From contig NC_134138.1 in the NCBI RefSeq assembly GCF_033958435.1, forward strand, positions 187,337,298 through 187,401,297: a stretch of 64,000 nt of DNA. The letters are read 5' to 3'. The notes under the pieces were generated by a model. The model was given only the letters and a program-made list of their open reading frames with translations, was not told the DNA's origin and did no database searches. Shown here in pieces: positions 27,701-42,700 of this stretch; position 1 is the stretch's first letter; each line of letters opens with the position of its first letter. Source of the stretch: Carettochelys insculpta (lineage: Eukaryota; Chordata; Testudines; Carettochelyidae). The position numbers were made by a program, and so were the translations under genes.

Positions 27701-30700
27701 TAAGATATCAGATATTTAGCTAAATATTTTAAAAGCTGAACTCGCATGCCACCTATTTATGGTGATAAATATAACCCTCTGCTAAATTTTTCTGAGGTAT
27801 GTCTTGTAGGAAGAGATTCTTAAGCATAAGAAGATGCTGGTGCGGGGAAATGAAAGAGGATTTTTTTTTAGTAGTATCCGTATTCTTGTAATATTTACTT
27901 GTGAATATAACACAGGTTAGAGAGTGCACGCACAGGTGTCAAATGAAAAGAAAATAATGGGTGAACATTAAAAGTATTGTAGAAAAAGCATATTTAAGTA
28001 ATTAAATGCCATTTTGTGTTTGGATACTTCATTGCCAAGTTTAAAAGAAGAACACATTTTCAGACAGTCTTTTATGTTTTGCTCATAGTCTTCCTTTATT
28101 TCATTAATGTGTTTTCATTTAGTTAAATATCACATTACAACAGAGAGGGAGCCCTGCTAGTCTATATACTATCAAAACAAAAAAGCTGTCAAGTAGCACT
28201 TTAAAGACTTTCTGGCCCACGCAAGCTCACCTAATAAATTATTTTGTTAGTCTTTAAAGTGCTACTTGTCTGCTTTTTTGTTTTGATTACAACAGCAGTT
28301 ACACTGAGGTGTTAGGATATATCAGACAAAGGTTAATAGGATTGAAAAATTCACATACCTATTCACTTCTGGTTAATAAAAGGCTTTTCAAAATGGAGAG
28401 GAGGGTCGTTAGCACCCTCTTTGCAGGATTTAGTAAAGCTTTCCCTAAAAAACGTCAGACCTTCTGGTTGCACAGATAACTTTGGAAATATTAGCTGACC
28501 GAATATATACTTTATCATACATCTGTAGCCATCATATCACAATACTGCTGCTACTGCTCATATTCTACCAAGTGGAACCTATTCAGAACCTTATGTGCAG
28601 CACTAGGATCGATCAAGTCATTTCCACTCTGCTCCTTGTCTTTGGCACAGCAGTGAGGAATGGAATGGTTCTTTGGTGAAAAAGATGCAGAGTAGGGTTT
28701 GGAAAAATTTTATGTGGAGGGATGTGGATATACCCCTTGTAACTGCCATTATGCTGTGGAAGAAGAGATAGATTTGCAGGACAGTGCCTTGGAGGAGCTG
28801 GGAATCTCTGCTGTGGTATAGGGTAGTGGAGTTCACTCTCTGTTAGAAGCAGCTGTGCTCCTTCCCTGCATACTTGTCACAATTACTAGGCAGACACCAA
28901 TTTTAGAGGGAGAGGGCACCCTTTTTCTTCCCAAGAGGTAAGGAGGAGGCGTGTGTGAGACAGACAGACCGAGATCTACTTTCTTTGTATTATATTCATA
29001 ACTTTTAAAATTTTTTAATGTAGAGTAGTGCAACCATTTTGAGAAGTGTCATGATTTAATTAACTCTCTCCCCTGTGATGGCTCTTCATTTGCCGCTAGG
29101 CTCAAATGATACCTTATCCTAGCCCCTCTGGGAGTTATCTCATGAGGATGATGCTGCTTTGTGTGGTCTCAGGCTGTCACTCTGTCTTTCTTCTGGTCTG
29201 CAGCTCTTCTCTCACTCCTGGAACCACGGTGTCCTCTTTGTGACTTGCCTGCCCCACCAGCTCATTCAGCATTTCCCCTGTGTCCAAGGTGTAGTCCTTC
29301 GAAGTCTGTCACTCCCACATTGACCCAGGCAGTCTCCCAGTTCACTGCTCCACAAGTGCCACTTTCCTAGTGGTGGGTAAGGGACCCCGGGCTTGCCCTC
29401 TAATCAGTGTTTGAGACCAGGGTCCCTACACACACAGCCAAGATCTGCTCAGTTCCCAACTGTGCTGTTTACTCCCTGGGCTGCTTCCTAAGTGCCTGGT
29501 CCTCCCCACTTTTCTGGGGTTTCCAGCTTATCAAGACCCTCCTCCGAGGGAGCAACCATGGGCTACTTGTCTCTCTAGCTCCCAAACCCACCTCCTTTAC
29601 CTCAGGAAGTGCCTGTAGGCTAGTGCTCTGCACATTACTTCTTGCTGTCAGCCTTCCGGTTTTATAGAAGCCCTGCCTAATCCCTCATCAGTGAGCTTCC
29701 CCTAATTAGGGCTTTCCTCTCTGCCCATCTGGCCTCCATGAACCCCTTTACGGTGAGTGTGGGCTGGATACCCCATCACGTTTCCCAAAAAACTTAGGTA
29801 CATTAAGAGAACTGTATTGTATCTAGGGTGTTACTTCTCTGCCCAGCATAAAACTGTGGCAAACTTTATTTTCCTGTTTATTAAATCCATATTGGAGTAG
29901 GGTAACTTAAGTGTCAGCTGCTACTGCTTTTTCTTGCTTCCTTTAATCTTTCATTCTTCTTCTAACTGGTAAAAGAGAATTTAAGACTCATGAAAAGTAC
30001 TGAAAAAATAGTGTTGGAAACTGAGGTTCCCTCTCTAAACAAGAGGTACAACTAAAGCATTAAGAGTACAAGTTTGCCAAATCTCTGTCAGCTTGCTTGA
30101 ACTCTGATCCAGACAGATTGCCCCGTGATTGAGAGGGTTGTTTTGTCTTCATTCTGGCCTTCCAGTTAAGAATAGTAACAAGGATAATTTTATTATTATT
30201 GTGGTAACATTTTTTGTAACTACTTATATTGCTGATCCCTGTGTCCCATAAGGGCTACGTGTACACTTACTGAAAACTTCGAAATGGCCATGCTAATGGC
30301 CAAATCGAAGAATACTAATGAGGCACTGAAATGCATATTCAGCAACTCATTAGCATGCCACCAGCTGCAGCACTTTGAAAGTGCCACAGTTCGCTCTCCC
30401 GCAGCTCATCTACATGGGGGTCCTTTTCGAAAGGACCCCGCCAACGTCGGAATAAGGGGATTTCGATGTTGGTGGGGTCCTTCCAAAAAGGACCCTCGTG
30501 CAGATGAGCCGTGAGCAAGTGAACCACAGCACTTTCGAATTGCTGCGGCTGGCGGCTGGTAATGAGTTACTGAATATGCATTTCAGCACCTGATTAGTAT
30601 TCTTCAATTTGGCTATTGGCATGGCCATTTCAAAGTTTTTTTTAGTAAGTGTAGACACAGCCAAGCTGTTAAATGGGGCACCTCTTGCCTTCCTATTTTA

Positions 30701-33700
30701 CTGGAATCCTACTCTCATGTCTGACGCCTATTCTACTTGCATGAACTGCAGTCTGCTGTGCCTTTATTCTCCAAACTAGAAGACAAAAGATGAGGATCCA
30801 GGTTCTTTTGGCATCAGTGTCTGTCACCTGAGACTCTAGTCTCAATGCCAGCAATGAGCTTGTCAGTTTCAGTGCTGAGATCCACAACAATGAGATCTAA
30901 AACATGACCCTCTACCTTGGTTTAGCATCACTTGTACCAGTGACTCTAATCCTGTCTCTTAGCTGAGTACAAGTTGTTGGCTGTGTGTGCCCCAGTAAAT
31001 TGTCCCAAAAGAGGCTAGAGATGGAGCACTGAAGCTGAACCCTTGTGACTTCAGGAAGTTGCCTCTTTGGTATCAGCCTAACAGTAATTGACATGACCAT
31101 TCTCTGGACAGTTTGCAGTATGCAAGAACCAGTCAGGTTTGGCCAGGCAAGAAGGGGAAATAAAGCCTTCCCCAAAAGTTACATGAATCTAAAAAGCAGC
31201 ACTATCCTTTCCTTCTTCACTAGTATTCAAATAGTCTGTAATTGAAATGTTGACCAATTCAAAAATACATACTGGATGTCTTTTGAGGCTGCAGGTGTTA
31301 TATTTTGTTGAAACTTTGCTTTCTACTGTAAGAATGTGTAAGTAAAATTGAGGGATTTCATGTAGTATTTTTTCTCCTTTCCCTCTCCCACACTCCCCAT
31401 ATAAACCCTGGATTCTAACTACCTACTCCAGAATCTGAAGAAGTGGGTCTTACCCATGAAAGCTTATTACCTAGTAAATTTGCTAGTCTTTAATGTGCTA
31501 GAGGACTGCTGCTTATTTGCAAAGCTATAGACTAACACAGATAGTCCTCTGAGACTGTTCTCCACCTGTGTTCAGTAAGACTTTCTTTCTACTCCATAGC
31601 ACACTAGGTAGGTCATTTAGTAATTCTGAATCCTAAAATTTAAAAGTATACTACAGATGTTGGACAAAGATTGTGGGTGAAGCTATGCAGCAACAATTAA
31701 GATGTTTGTACACTAGCAAACATAGGTAACAAGATTGAGGAACAAGAATTACTGGTGCAGGAAATGAAACCAGATGGTATGGGGATTACAGAAACACAGT
31801 AGAATAATAATCATGATTGGAAAACAAGTAATGCAGGGTATGAGTTGTTCAGGAAAGACAAGTAAAGCCACAGGTGATGGAGCATTTTTGCATATTAATA
31901 AGAGACGCAATGAAGTATAAATGATGGAATGGATAAGAGTGTCTTGGGGGGCCAAAATCATTGTGGGGGAGAAAGCTACTAGGGTTCCCTTGATATAACA
32001 AGGATCTGATTTAGATATGGGTAGAGACCTCTAATTTTCTTAATGAAATAAATACTACTGGGAATTGTGTGAGTATGGCAAACTTCAACTTCCCAGGTAT
32101 AGATTAGAGGACAAGTGCTAGTAATAATACGTTTTTCTGGATGTGACAGCTGTCAGATCTCCTTACCGAACAAGAGTTCATACCATTTTATTGGTGAGCA
32201 GTGAAGCCTGCATGGAGGAACTGATTGCAGGGAAATACTTTGGTTTTGAAAAATGGTGATGATCTAATTTAGTTTAAGCTGAATGGAAGGATAAACAAAT
32301 AGATTTGGATTAAACAAGGGTCCTTGATTTTAAAAGAGCTAGACTCAAAAATTAAGGGAATTAGTTTGGGAAATGGACAGGACTGAAGAATATAAGGCTC
32401 TGAATGTGAAGAAAGCTTGGAATTACTTTGTCAAAGTTGCAGAAGCCATTTGAAGCCTGCATTCCAAGCAAGGGGGAAAATTATAAGGCAGTGTTGCAGA
32501 CCAAGCTGGGTGAAGATGTACCCCTCACTATTTACATAACTATTTAAGAGAAAGCAGAAAGCCAACAAAGAATGGAAGATGTGAGGGATTAGCAAGGACA
32601 GCTACCTTTTGGAGGTCAGAACAAAAAAGCAGTCAAGTAGCACTTTAAAGACTAACAGAGGTCAGAAATGTAGAGGTAATGTGAGAACTGTCAAAAGCCT
32701 AGCAGAGCTGGGCATTGCAAAAGAAATTAAAACTATAGTAAAAGGACATATAGCCATATAAATAAGAAAATGAGGAAAGAAGTTGGACTGCCAAGAACTG
32801 AAGATGAGGTAGAGATCAAAACTTATCCAGGCGTGGTCCAAAATCTGAACAAATACTTAGCCTCAGTTTTTTGATGAGGCTAATGAGCTTAGCAATAGAG
32901 ACAAGGGGCAAAAGAGGATACTGGCTTCACCAACTGCTGGAGATAGGACACTAGGATTCTGAGGTGTTAACAGAGAATTTTTTTCCCCAGATGTGTCTGG
33001 CTGGTAGGTCTTGTCCACATGTTCTTGGTGTTTTGGAAGGAATTTTCCCCAAGTCAGATTAGTAGAGACCCTGGTTTTTTTTTGCTTTCCTCTGCAGCAT
33101 GAGGCACAGGGTCACTGGCAGGTTTAGACTAGTGAAAATGGTGAATTATTTATAACTGAAAGTCTTTTATCCAAAATTTGAGGACTTCAGTAACTCATTC
33201 ATAGGTAAGGGTCTCTTATAGGAGTGGGTGAATGAGATTCTGTGGCCTGCAAAGTACAAGAAGTCACTCTAGATAGTCACAATGGTTCCTTCTGACTTTA
33301 ACATCTGAATTAGAGATTTCCTTTTTTTTTCCCCCCAGGTGAGCTTTTGATATAGATTTTCAGTTAATCTCTTATGCAGTCCTTCATTGATGAGGAAACA
33401 TCACATTTAGCTTACAGACTGATGGTTTTCACGACTTCTCTCCTGTGGAACGCTGTACATTGTGCATTCTATTTAGAAAAAAATGTGTCAAGAATGAAGA
33501 ATGTTAAGTCAAGCATTCAGAAGTTAGAAAATATGAGATTTTATGTAATAGTGCAATCTTAATTCTGCCCCTCATGTATATTCATTGTGACAATGTAATT
33601 ACAAAAATAACAGATTTAATTAAATCATTTTTCCCCATAAGATCCCTGTCTCATTCAAGGCACAGAAAGTAGTGTGGTCAACAAAGGAGGCAGCTGTTAA

Positions 33701-36700
33701 CAATTTCTCTTAATACTCAGTGTTCATTGTATGGATCTCATGATTGATTTACTTTACACTCGCCAAGTGCTGCATTGAGTATAACATTGATTTTTTTTAA
33801 ATGGACTTCTCTTTGATGCCCCTTAGCATGGTGATTTGTATGCCTCCCAAACATTAATAAATTTATCATCTTAATTCCTCTGAAGCAGAGAAATACTATC
33901 CCTCACTTTACAAAGAAGAGAATGAAGTATGTCATGTCTTAGCAAGTGCCACCTCATGCCATGCACTAGGGCTCTTATGAGGGAAATCCAAGCCTCTGTT
34001 GCTCTGGATTTTTACTAGGTGTTTCAGATTTTCCTCCACTTCAGTAAGCTGCAGTCCTGTTTTTCTCCATTGGCTCCTCTGGCACTTTTCCTGAGCACAG
34101 ACTCAGGCCCAAAGACAAGTGCTGATGCCTCAGAAAACCCAGTTATCTGAACAATCCATTTTCTCATCCAGAGGTAAGATGGTGGCTCTTCGAGTGGTCG
34201 CCATGGGTGCTCCACATCAGGTGCTAGGTTTGTCCTGGTGCCACATTACAGAGAACTTTCTAGAGCTATATTCAGCCAGACTACACATGTGCAGCTGCCA
34301 CTTCTTGCCATTCTCACCCTTTTGGTGATGTGTGTGGTCTGGCTCCCACCAGTTTCTCTTCAACTGCCCCAGGCTGCAGACAGAACGTTCTCCTCTCTCC
34401 TCATGGGGATCCTTCAGAGTGAGACTGTTCCTTTAGAGCCTTGTATATAATTATCATCTTCATTTAATTGTTCCTAGTTCTTCCCTGTTTATATTTAAAA
34501 AAAAATTAAAATTATTAGTAGCTGCTGAGTCAATGGTTCTTATCTACCGTTAAGTTTCCGTTCATTCTTCAAAGAAAGAAATAGGAATATTTAGTTCTTT
34601 GTTGTAACCATTAATTGCCATTCAGTTACCACTATGCCTGGTTCTCCCACCTTCAAGAAATGTGAGACCTACTGTGAGGCGATGCCAGCATCAGATGAGC
34701 ACACCTCTTGCTTTCAGTATTTTGGGTGAAGCCCAGGTGCCCCAGAAGTGTGCACACTGTTCTAAACTGACAGAGAGCCCACTGTGACCAGGAAATGAGG
34801 CGCCGCATGTTACTATTTCACAAAGCCCTCCAGCCTTTGTACTTCTGAGGCTGTGGCTTCCCCTGAGGCTGCCTCGCATAAATGACATGCATCTTCAGTT
34901 TTGGAGACCTCACCCAAGAAGATCTGCGCATAGTTCATGAGATCCTTGCCTGCGGTTACGCAGAGCGGATTATAAAGCTCAGACAAATCCCACAAGAAGG
35001 GTTCTGACTCGGCCGTGCCCCAATTGGCCTGGACTGCGAAACTCGGACAGAAATCCACTGCTGTGCAGTCCCTGGAGACACTGGCACCGAGATCCGTGTC
35101 TGCACCAGCAGCATCAAAGCACAAGGTGCTGAGAGACTCATCCGCACCATGGGAACCACCAGTGCCGAAGACCGTGCTAATGCCGACTGACTGACTGATT
35201 GGCACCACAATATCCCACTCCACAGCCATCTCCAAGGGACCAGACACCTCAGGAGCCGGCTCTGAAAGCGGATGCTTCTCTTCCTACAGAACATTGCAAA
35301 GCCAGTTCTAAGACCAGACACGGTAGCCTTTCCCCTCATTTGCCCTCTTTATCTCCATGATGGCACTTGTTTACACTGCCTCAATATGTTCCATGTCACT
35401 CTCCACCTAGTAGTCTACCTTTGCCATTTCTAAGTCCAGACAGACCACAGATAGAACATTATCAATGCTGCGTTTTGGCTTCTCGTTTGCCCAGGCTTCC
35501 TTATGTGCACTCAGTCTTCTCGTTTGCCTTATCTAACATCTCAGGATTACTGTAGAAGAGCATGCTACTGCACATGCCTTTCTCCTACCAGGTTTTGTTA
35601 TTACCAGGACCATCACTATTCTTACTCTCTATATTTATTCATCATATCACCAGAGGTCACCTTCAAAAGGGGAAACTCACTGTGACTCTGTTTCATCCAG
35701 GCAGTCGCCTATTCCTGCTCCATCATCTTCTGTTCACCATCCTGCCTTCCTGCAATGACGCTGGGTAAGTCTTGGACGTTGACAACCAGCGAGTGGCTGT
35801 TTCCCTGACTGATCAATCCTCTGTTATATTGGGAGATGTTTCCCCTGCTGATCATACTAAACAATTCAATAAATTATTCAAATGTGTTGTCCTCAGTCAA
35901 GAGATTAAAATGCCTGAGGTAGAACAGAAGAGGCATTGTCTCCTCAAAAATCTTCAGCCTATGCAAAGTTCCAGGATTGGTTTCCCTCAAGACAAAGCTG
36001 TAGTGGAGGCTGCTGAGGACATTTGGCAAACCTCAGCATCTGTGCCGCCATCCATCAAATGTATGGATAAGAAATATTTTGTTCCTCCTAGAGGGATGGA
36101 ATTTTTATTTACCCATCCCCAACCTAACTTCCTGGTGGTCAACACTGCTCATCATAAATCTAATACACTGCACTTTAAGACACCTCTGCCTGACAAAGAC
36201 ATAAGAAGGAAAGTTTACTCTTCCACCACACTCTTGCTACGTATAGCCTGCTACTTGGCCCATTTATCTAATCACAGCTTTGATAACTATTCTAAATTGG
36301 CACCATTAATGAACTACTTGCTGGAATCAAAAAGACCAATTTTAAAATCTATAGTGCAGGTGAGATATGCCTCTGCTAGAGTAGCTGTATAAATTGCTCT
36401 AGATGTAGCTGATACAGCCACATATGCCATGAGTATGGCTGTAGTTATGAGACAGGCCTCCTACTTATAATTGGTAGGAGTTCCAAAAGAGCTACAAATT
36501 AAAGTCAAGGACGTCCCCTTTGACAGGTAAAAATTATTCACTGAAAAGACCGATTCAGTCCTACATTCCACCAAAGAGTCACGTGCAACGCTCTTTACTT
36601 TGGGAATGTATACTCCTCCTTACCAATGATGCAGTTTCACTCCTTATCATAGACAATTTCACTGCTCTTAGCGATCTTTCCAACGCCAGCAATGGACATT

Positions 36701-39700
36701 TGATCGGTCCTGTTTCTGACAAAAAAACCCCACCAAAATGTCAAAATAATAGCATAACCTCACCAGTCTGCTTGGCAGCAGGTTTAATGGTTCACTCAGG
36801 GACAGCGAACGAGCCCAAGTCACCTTTCTGGACCATCCTTCTACCCACAAGTTTCTTTACCACTTGAGGCCCTTTTTACACCAATGGGCCTTTATCACCA
36901 CTGACAAGGGAGTTACAGAGATCATTCTATCAGTCTACCCTATTTCCTTCCTTTCTATTCCACCAACCACTCCACCTACCCCATTCCTTTTCAGGGGCCA
37001 CCTCATGAGATGCTGTTTCGCGAAGAAGTCATCACTTTGCAAAGAAGTCAACCACTTCTTTCTCACTGGAGTAGTGGAGAGGGTACCAGAAGAATTCAAG
37101 GGAAAGGGTTTTTACTCCCACTATTTTCAATATGGTGATGCTTGGTTCCATAATACCAGCACTGAAACACAATGACTGGTTCGCTGCCCTTGACCTTGAG
37201 GATGCGTACTTTCATATGACAATCCATCCAGCACACAAACAGTTCCTCCACTTCACAGTGGACACGGTACATTTTCAATATTGAGTGCTACCCTTTGGCC
37301 TATCCATTGCTTCCAGGGTGTTTTCCAAAACCTTGGCGATAGTTGCGGCCCATTTATGTCAAGAAGAAGTCATCATATTTCTCTACCTCAATGATTGCCT
37401 TCTCAAGTGCCGAGCACTAGCAGATACTTCCAAGATGGTGGTTTTTACCAGGCGGACGTTCGATCGCTTTGGGCTATTGATCAACCACCAAAAATCTGTG
37501 TTCCATCCCGTTCAGGACATGGAATTCATAGGAACCAGTCTTGACACCATTTCCACCAAAGCCTACCTACCTCTGCAGAGATTTCACATACTTCAAGACC
37601 TAATACAAGCCATTACCTCCAGCCCTACTGTTCAGATAGTCATGTGCTTAAAGTTGATGGGCCACATGGTGGCCACCACCTATGTAGTCCAATATGCCAG
37701 ACTTCATTTTCACACCTTACAGCTCTGGATAAGCTCCATCTACAACCACACAAAGAGCAATTTGCACAAGTCAGTTTCCCTTCCTCCTCAAGTCTGACGT
37801 TCTCTCACATTGTGGACAAAGTGAGAAAAATGGCTGGCCATAGGAGCGTTTCCATCAACAGCAATCTCCAGTAATATCACAATGGATGCTTCCCTTTTGG
37901 GTTGGGGGCGCTCACATGGGTCCCAAGTTGGCCCAAAGTTGTTGTCGAGAATCTGCAGCTCCCATAGATATCTGCTTAAGATGCAAACCCTCAGCAATTA
38001 ACGAAAATTTGGCTCGGACTGTTTCAAGTTAGACACCCAGAAAATGAGGAATACCTAAGTAGTTCCTACCTCTAAAATTGTTGGTCTAACAGGGAAGCCT
38101 GTGGAACTAGATCTAATTGACTGGTTGTGTTAAATGTCTGGAAAGTTCAGAGGAGTTGTGGTGGGAGGAGATGCATAAAAGGGTGCAGACCAAAGGTGGA
38201 CTGTTACCAAACTAACATTTGGTTTCCTCTCTAACCTCTTAACTAGTTTACATTATAATTCTGTCCTCCTGCTTCACCTCAGAAAATGTTAATAGTCTCC
38301 TATTATTTGTTTAAAACGAGCAATTAAATATTTTGGTATTTGTGGACAAACCTTGTGATTTTTGGTTTTCAGAAGATATTGAATATTGTCCTCACTTTTC
38401 ATTTTTTTTTCTCACAGTGGGAGCCGTCTTGGAGGTGTCGTTACAGTATTGTGTTACTTTTTCAATCATGGGGAGGTAGGTCTTTTCGACATCAACTTTT
38501 TTTTGTTGTTTTAGGCTTAATCAGTTATGTGGCTTTTACTTAATAGAGAATGCCTGTAGTTTACATTTTAGCATAGGCTTAAAGATAAAAAAATATTATT
38601 GAAAAGAAAAATATGTAGTATTTTGAAAGTGCCTGTGAATATAAACCTTTTATGTGTTTAAGATGCAATCAAAACCAACCTTTTCACTAAATTTCAGTTT
38701 TCCTTTCCCAGATGCCTGCATGTAGAAAAACTCTTAATAGAAATATCCTTCTTTAAACTCCTTCATAACTAAACATCCATCTCAGTGACCCAGTGTTGTA
38801 CAATGATGCAATTGATTTTTTTTTCAGACAAGTTTTGTTTGTTTTTGTAATTATTAAATGAGGGAAGGTAGAAATGTTGGAACCTAGAGACATGAGTACT
38901 ATTTAGTCAATTCTTGTTTTTCTGAGGCTGGCTTAGTATTTGTGCTCATTTTGTTCTATGAACATTCTTATTGCCTAATAAGATAACTGAAGCAATTATA
39001 TTTGATTATAGTTCCATAAAGATTAGTTGGCATTTTTTAAATAATATTCTTCTAGCTTCCCTTTTTGCCACCTTAAATATAAAAGATATATTAGTGGAGT
39101 TGGGTTGTAGAGGAACACAGGCTGATATCTGAGACAGGTTGAAATTTTAATTGTGCAAAAATCAGGAAATTAAAAAACTGATTTCCATTTCCACACCAAA
39201 AGTAAATCATATGCTGTGTATTATGCATAACACAGTAGTAGCCAATATTATGTGTGTGAAAGACTAGGCCCAATGAAGTCAGTGGGAAAATTCCCACTAA
39301 GTACTTGGGCCAGGATTTTAACCTGTGTTTGCAAAGATATTGCTGCTATGGAATTAAAAAATGTAGCTTTGAATACCATCACTGGCATTAAAATGTGTAC
39401 ACAATATTGCATTAACTTTGTTATGCTGAATAGAAGGGGAGTTTGTATACTCTCTGGCTGTGTCTACAGTGAGCATAGTGCTGGCAGATTGATGTAAATG
39501 AATGATCTCAAAAATGCAAATGGCTGGCTGCTCATTTGCATCGCTAATTTGAATAGTCACATGAGATTGGCCTGCCAGCAGAGGCTGCTGCCGGCAGAAA
39601 ACAAGGAGTTTAGACCGTTCTGCCAGCAAAAAAAACCCCTTTGTCGGCAGCCCCTTATACCTGGAAAAAATTGGAGATAAGAGGCTGCTGACAAAGGGGG

Positions 39701-42700
39701 TTTTTGATGGCAGAGCCATGTCTACAGTGACTGGTTTCTGCCGGCACCAGCCTCCGCCAGCAGGGCGGACTCATGCAAATGAGCTGTGCAAATGTGCTGC
39801 CATTTGCATTTTCGAGATGGCTCATTTACAGCAAGCTGCCTGCACTGTGGTTCCATGTAGATGGAATCCCTATATGTGCCCATTCTGTTGTTTTCAATAA
39901 GGCAATTAGACCACATTTTCAAAGGTGCTTAAAGATACAGGAAGACACCAAATATTTTTAAAAGGATGTTTATAGGTGAGATACCTCACCTGCATAAGTT
40001 CTTTGTAAAATTTCACTAGGAACATATATTTTTAGGTGCCTTAACAGGCTAGAAATGTAGCCTTGGCCTCTCTGGTTAGTAGACATTTCATACATAAATG
40101 TGTTCTTTCTGATGACCAGAAAGAACATTTATTTCTCCAGTTCGTAAAACAGTACCTCTTAATCTGCGGGTGCTATACAAACCTCTAAAAATCACACTAT
40201 TACTGCCACAGAGTTGTTTAGCAGTCATTGCTGCACAGCAACATCTTTCCAGGTACCTCCTCTAACAATGCCTCATTGTTTTGTAAAACATAATATGACT
40301 TGCTCACTTTGTGTGCTTCTGAAGGAAGTTTTATGTATGTAACAATATAATTTTAATTATCTGAGAGTCACGAAGGGTAGACAGTGAATATGTACGATTC
40401 ACGTTCATGTTGAGCTCTAATCGGCCTCTTAAGTCTGATTGGAGAGTGAAATGTCCTCATATTTAGGGGGTGCCTTAGGTCCCTGTTGACTAAATGCTCC
40501 CATACCCATGGAGTCCAGTCAGTTACTATATTAATAATAAAAGAAATAGATGGGGGTGGAAAGCAAATATTTCTGATGTGTAAGAATAAAAGTCCCTTTG
40601 ATTTCTGACAGTAGTTCTTCAGTAAAAATTTCAGTAGTAGAAGTCAAGCAGTCATTCCCCTTGCACTGCAATTGTAAATGCAAACAAAGGAAAGATGTAC
40701 TTTGTTCAAATTTACTTTTAAAAATGTTTGATACAAAAATAGGTACCTGATAGTTGTATGTTGCTCATTAAACTTTTTTCTGTCAGTTTGCTTGTATATT
40801 TCATGTTGCTAAAATAATTTATATTTATATTCCAAATTCAATTTGTGCTAGGTCTTAAAGCAGGTTCTTGTCTCATAACGTTTTCTCTCGCATTGAAATT
40901 GCCGATGTACAGGAAGGAACATCTTTGAAAAGAGGACATAACGTGAAGCCTCTTGTGTATAATTTCACAGTAACATAAATTTGAAATGGAAAAAGGCTGC
41001 AGAGAAATATTCACATACACAATTGAATTAAATTATGGAAACCAAGGATCGGATCTCTGCAAATCCTTGGGTAGGGATGAACCTAAAGGCTCAATCTAGC
41101 CCATATAAGGTGGCAAAACACTATCTTTTGCTATCCAAAAAGCATTAGGGGAAGAAATGGTGGATCAGTCACAATTGGTTTGCCTTCTCATCACTTTGTG
41201 AGGGGTGGAGAGGGAGAATAATTTACAATATTCATATAACTGCTAACCTTAGTTGCTGGGTATTACTGATTTATGTATTGATGGGCAGAGCCAAGAATGT
41301 GTACATTCTTCTCAGCTGTTGGGTGCACGGTTTCTGCTTTCGTCTCTCTGTGTAATGGGCACAATAATGTGGGATACCTAACATAGGCAGGTAGGATGTT
41401 CTGGCTTACCCTCTCCCCTTGCTCTCATATGCTGTTATGCATAGCTTCGTTAGTGACACAGAGGTAGCCATGTAAGCAGTTTTTAGTCACATTACTAATT
41501 GATTGATCTCAGTAAAGTGTTTTTGTAAATAAGGGGTTGCAAGGTGGAGGTATTAGGAACCTGTGCTACTTTGGCGTCTTTGTGACTTAGTGGGCAAAAG
41601 TTCTCCCAAGCTGTCAGATTTTTCTTTTAGCAAGAGTAAGATATGATTCCTGCTGTAGTTCTTCCATGTCAAAAAAGGGAGGCAGTAAAAATGGTTAACA
41701 TCCTCTACGCCCAAACACACAACCACTAGAGACCTGAACTATGTTTTCACTAAAGCATGCATGTTTCTTCCTTCCACCTCTTGCATCTTGTTTTGTGGAA
41801 CATTATTTTGTTGACCTCTGCATGGGTCTTCATCCATTTAGTTTTTGTACTGTTTCCGGTTCTGTAGTTGGTACTTTTTAACCATGAATGCATTGCTTTG
41901 TGGGGGAAACATGAAGACTCAGCTTGTAGCAGAACATACTGTGAACTAACCTAGTTCTTATTTTCAGTGTACGCGTGTGATGTGGACTCCACCTCTCCGT
42001 GAAAGCTTTTCATACCCATTCCTTGTACTTCAGATGTTGCTTTTGACCTACATTCTCAGGTAGCTTCCAGTTTATTCATGGTTGTTCAAACTGAAGAGTT
42101 AAAAAACAAAATCTCTGACACAGTCCATTCATTTAGGTGCTATGGTCTTAGATACAGTTTTTCCCTGAGACATTACCCATTATGGTTAAAATCAAGGCAG
42201 CTCCACAACTGGTAGTGATAGTACTGTGTAGCTGAGATTTCCTTGATCACATTTTTAATGGGGCTAGTGAAGCTACATTGGTGGTAGCAACAATGGCAGT
42301 GACTAGTTTAGAGACATGAGTCTTTGAGTATGTATGTGAGTCTTTGATTGCATCTGTCCATTCCACCATAGATAGAGGGGCACCAGCGTACCAGAATTGA
42401 TAACTTTTTACCATAGCAGTATTCTTTGAGAAGCTTGTGAACCCTCTGTATGCTTATGCTGCTTGCTGGGAAGATAAAGGGGGAGAGTTGCCCTGGCCAC
42501 CTTGAGGTCCTTCGCTGCCTGGATCAGTGGTCATAACAAGTGTAAGTGCCTCACACTTCCCCTTTGTGCTTTTAGAGATGTAAATTCCCATTCAAGCTAC
42601 TGGATGAAGTGAACAAGAAATATAAGGGTTTTATAAAAGATGGTTGTTTGACCAGGCCTTTCCATCGGCTGTGCTAGATGAAACACAGTCAGCAGCTTGA

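Larger units (their letters stand above)
34184..38015 (+). mobile_element. DIRS-type retrotransposon A (terminal repeat, gag, RT, RNase H start)
   Basis: The left terminal region (gagtggtcgccatgggtgctccac..cccaccagtttctcttcaactg) aligns with that of element C at 61436. Then follow the gag N-terminal block ([12 protein letters not shown] near 34640), the gag core (35772-36392), RT (about 36900-37800) and the start of RNase H ([10 protein letters not shown] near 37880). No tyrosine recombinase or right terminal repeat is found, so the element is truncated. Many stops and frame changes. Confidence 0.82.

Noticed and set aside
34813..35247. A 144-codon minus-strand frame with Cys and acidic residues
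   Set aside because: It is antisense to the DIRS A gag region, which reads on the + strand in line with element C.
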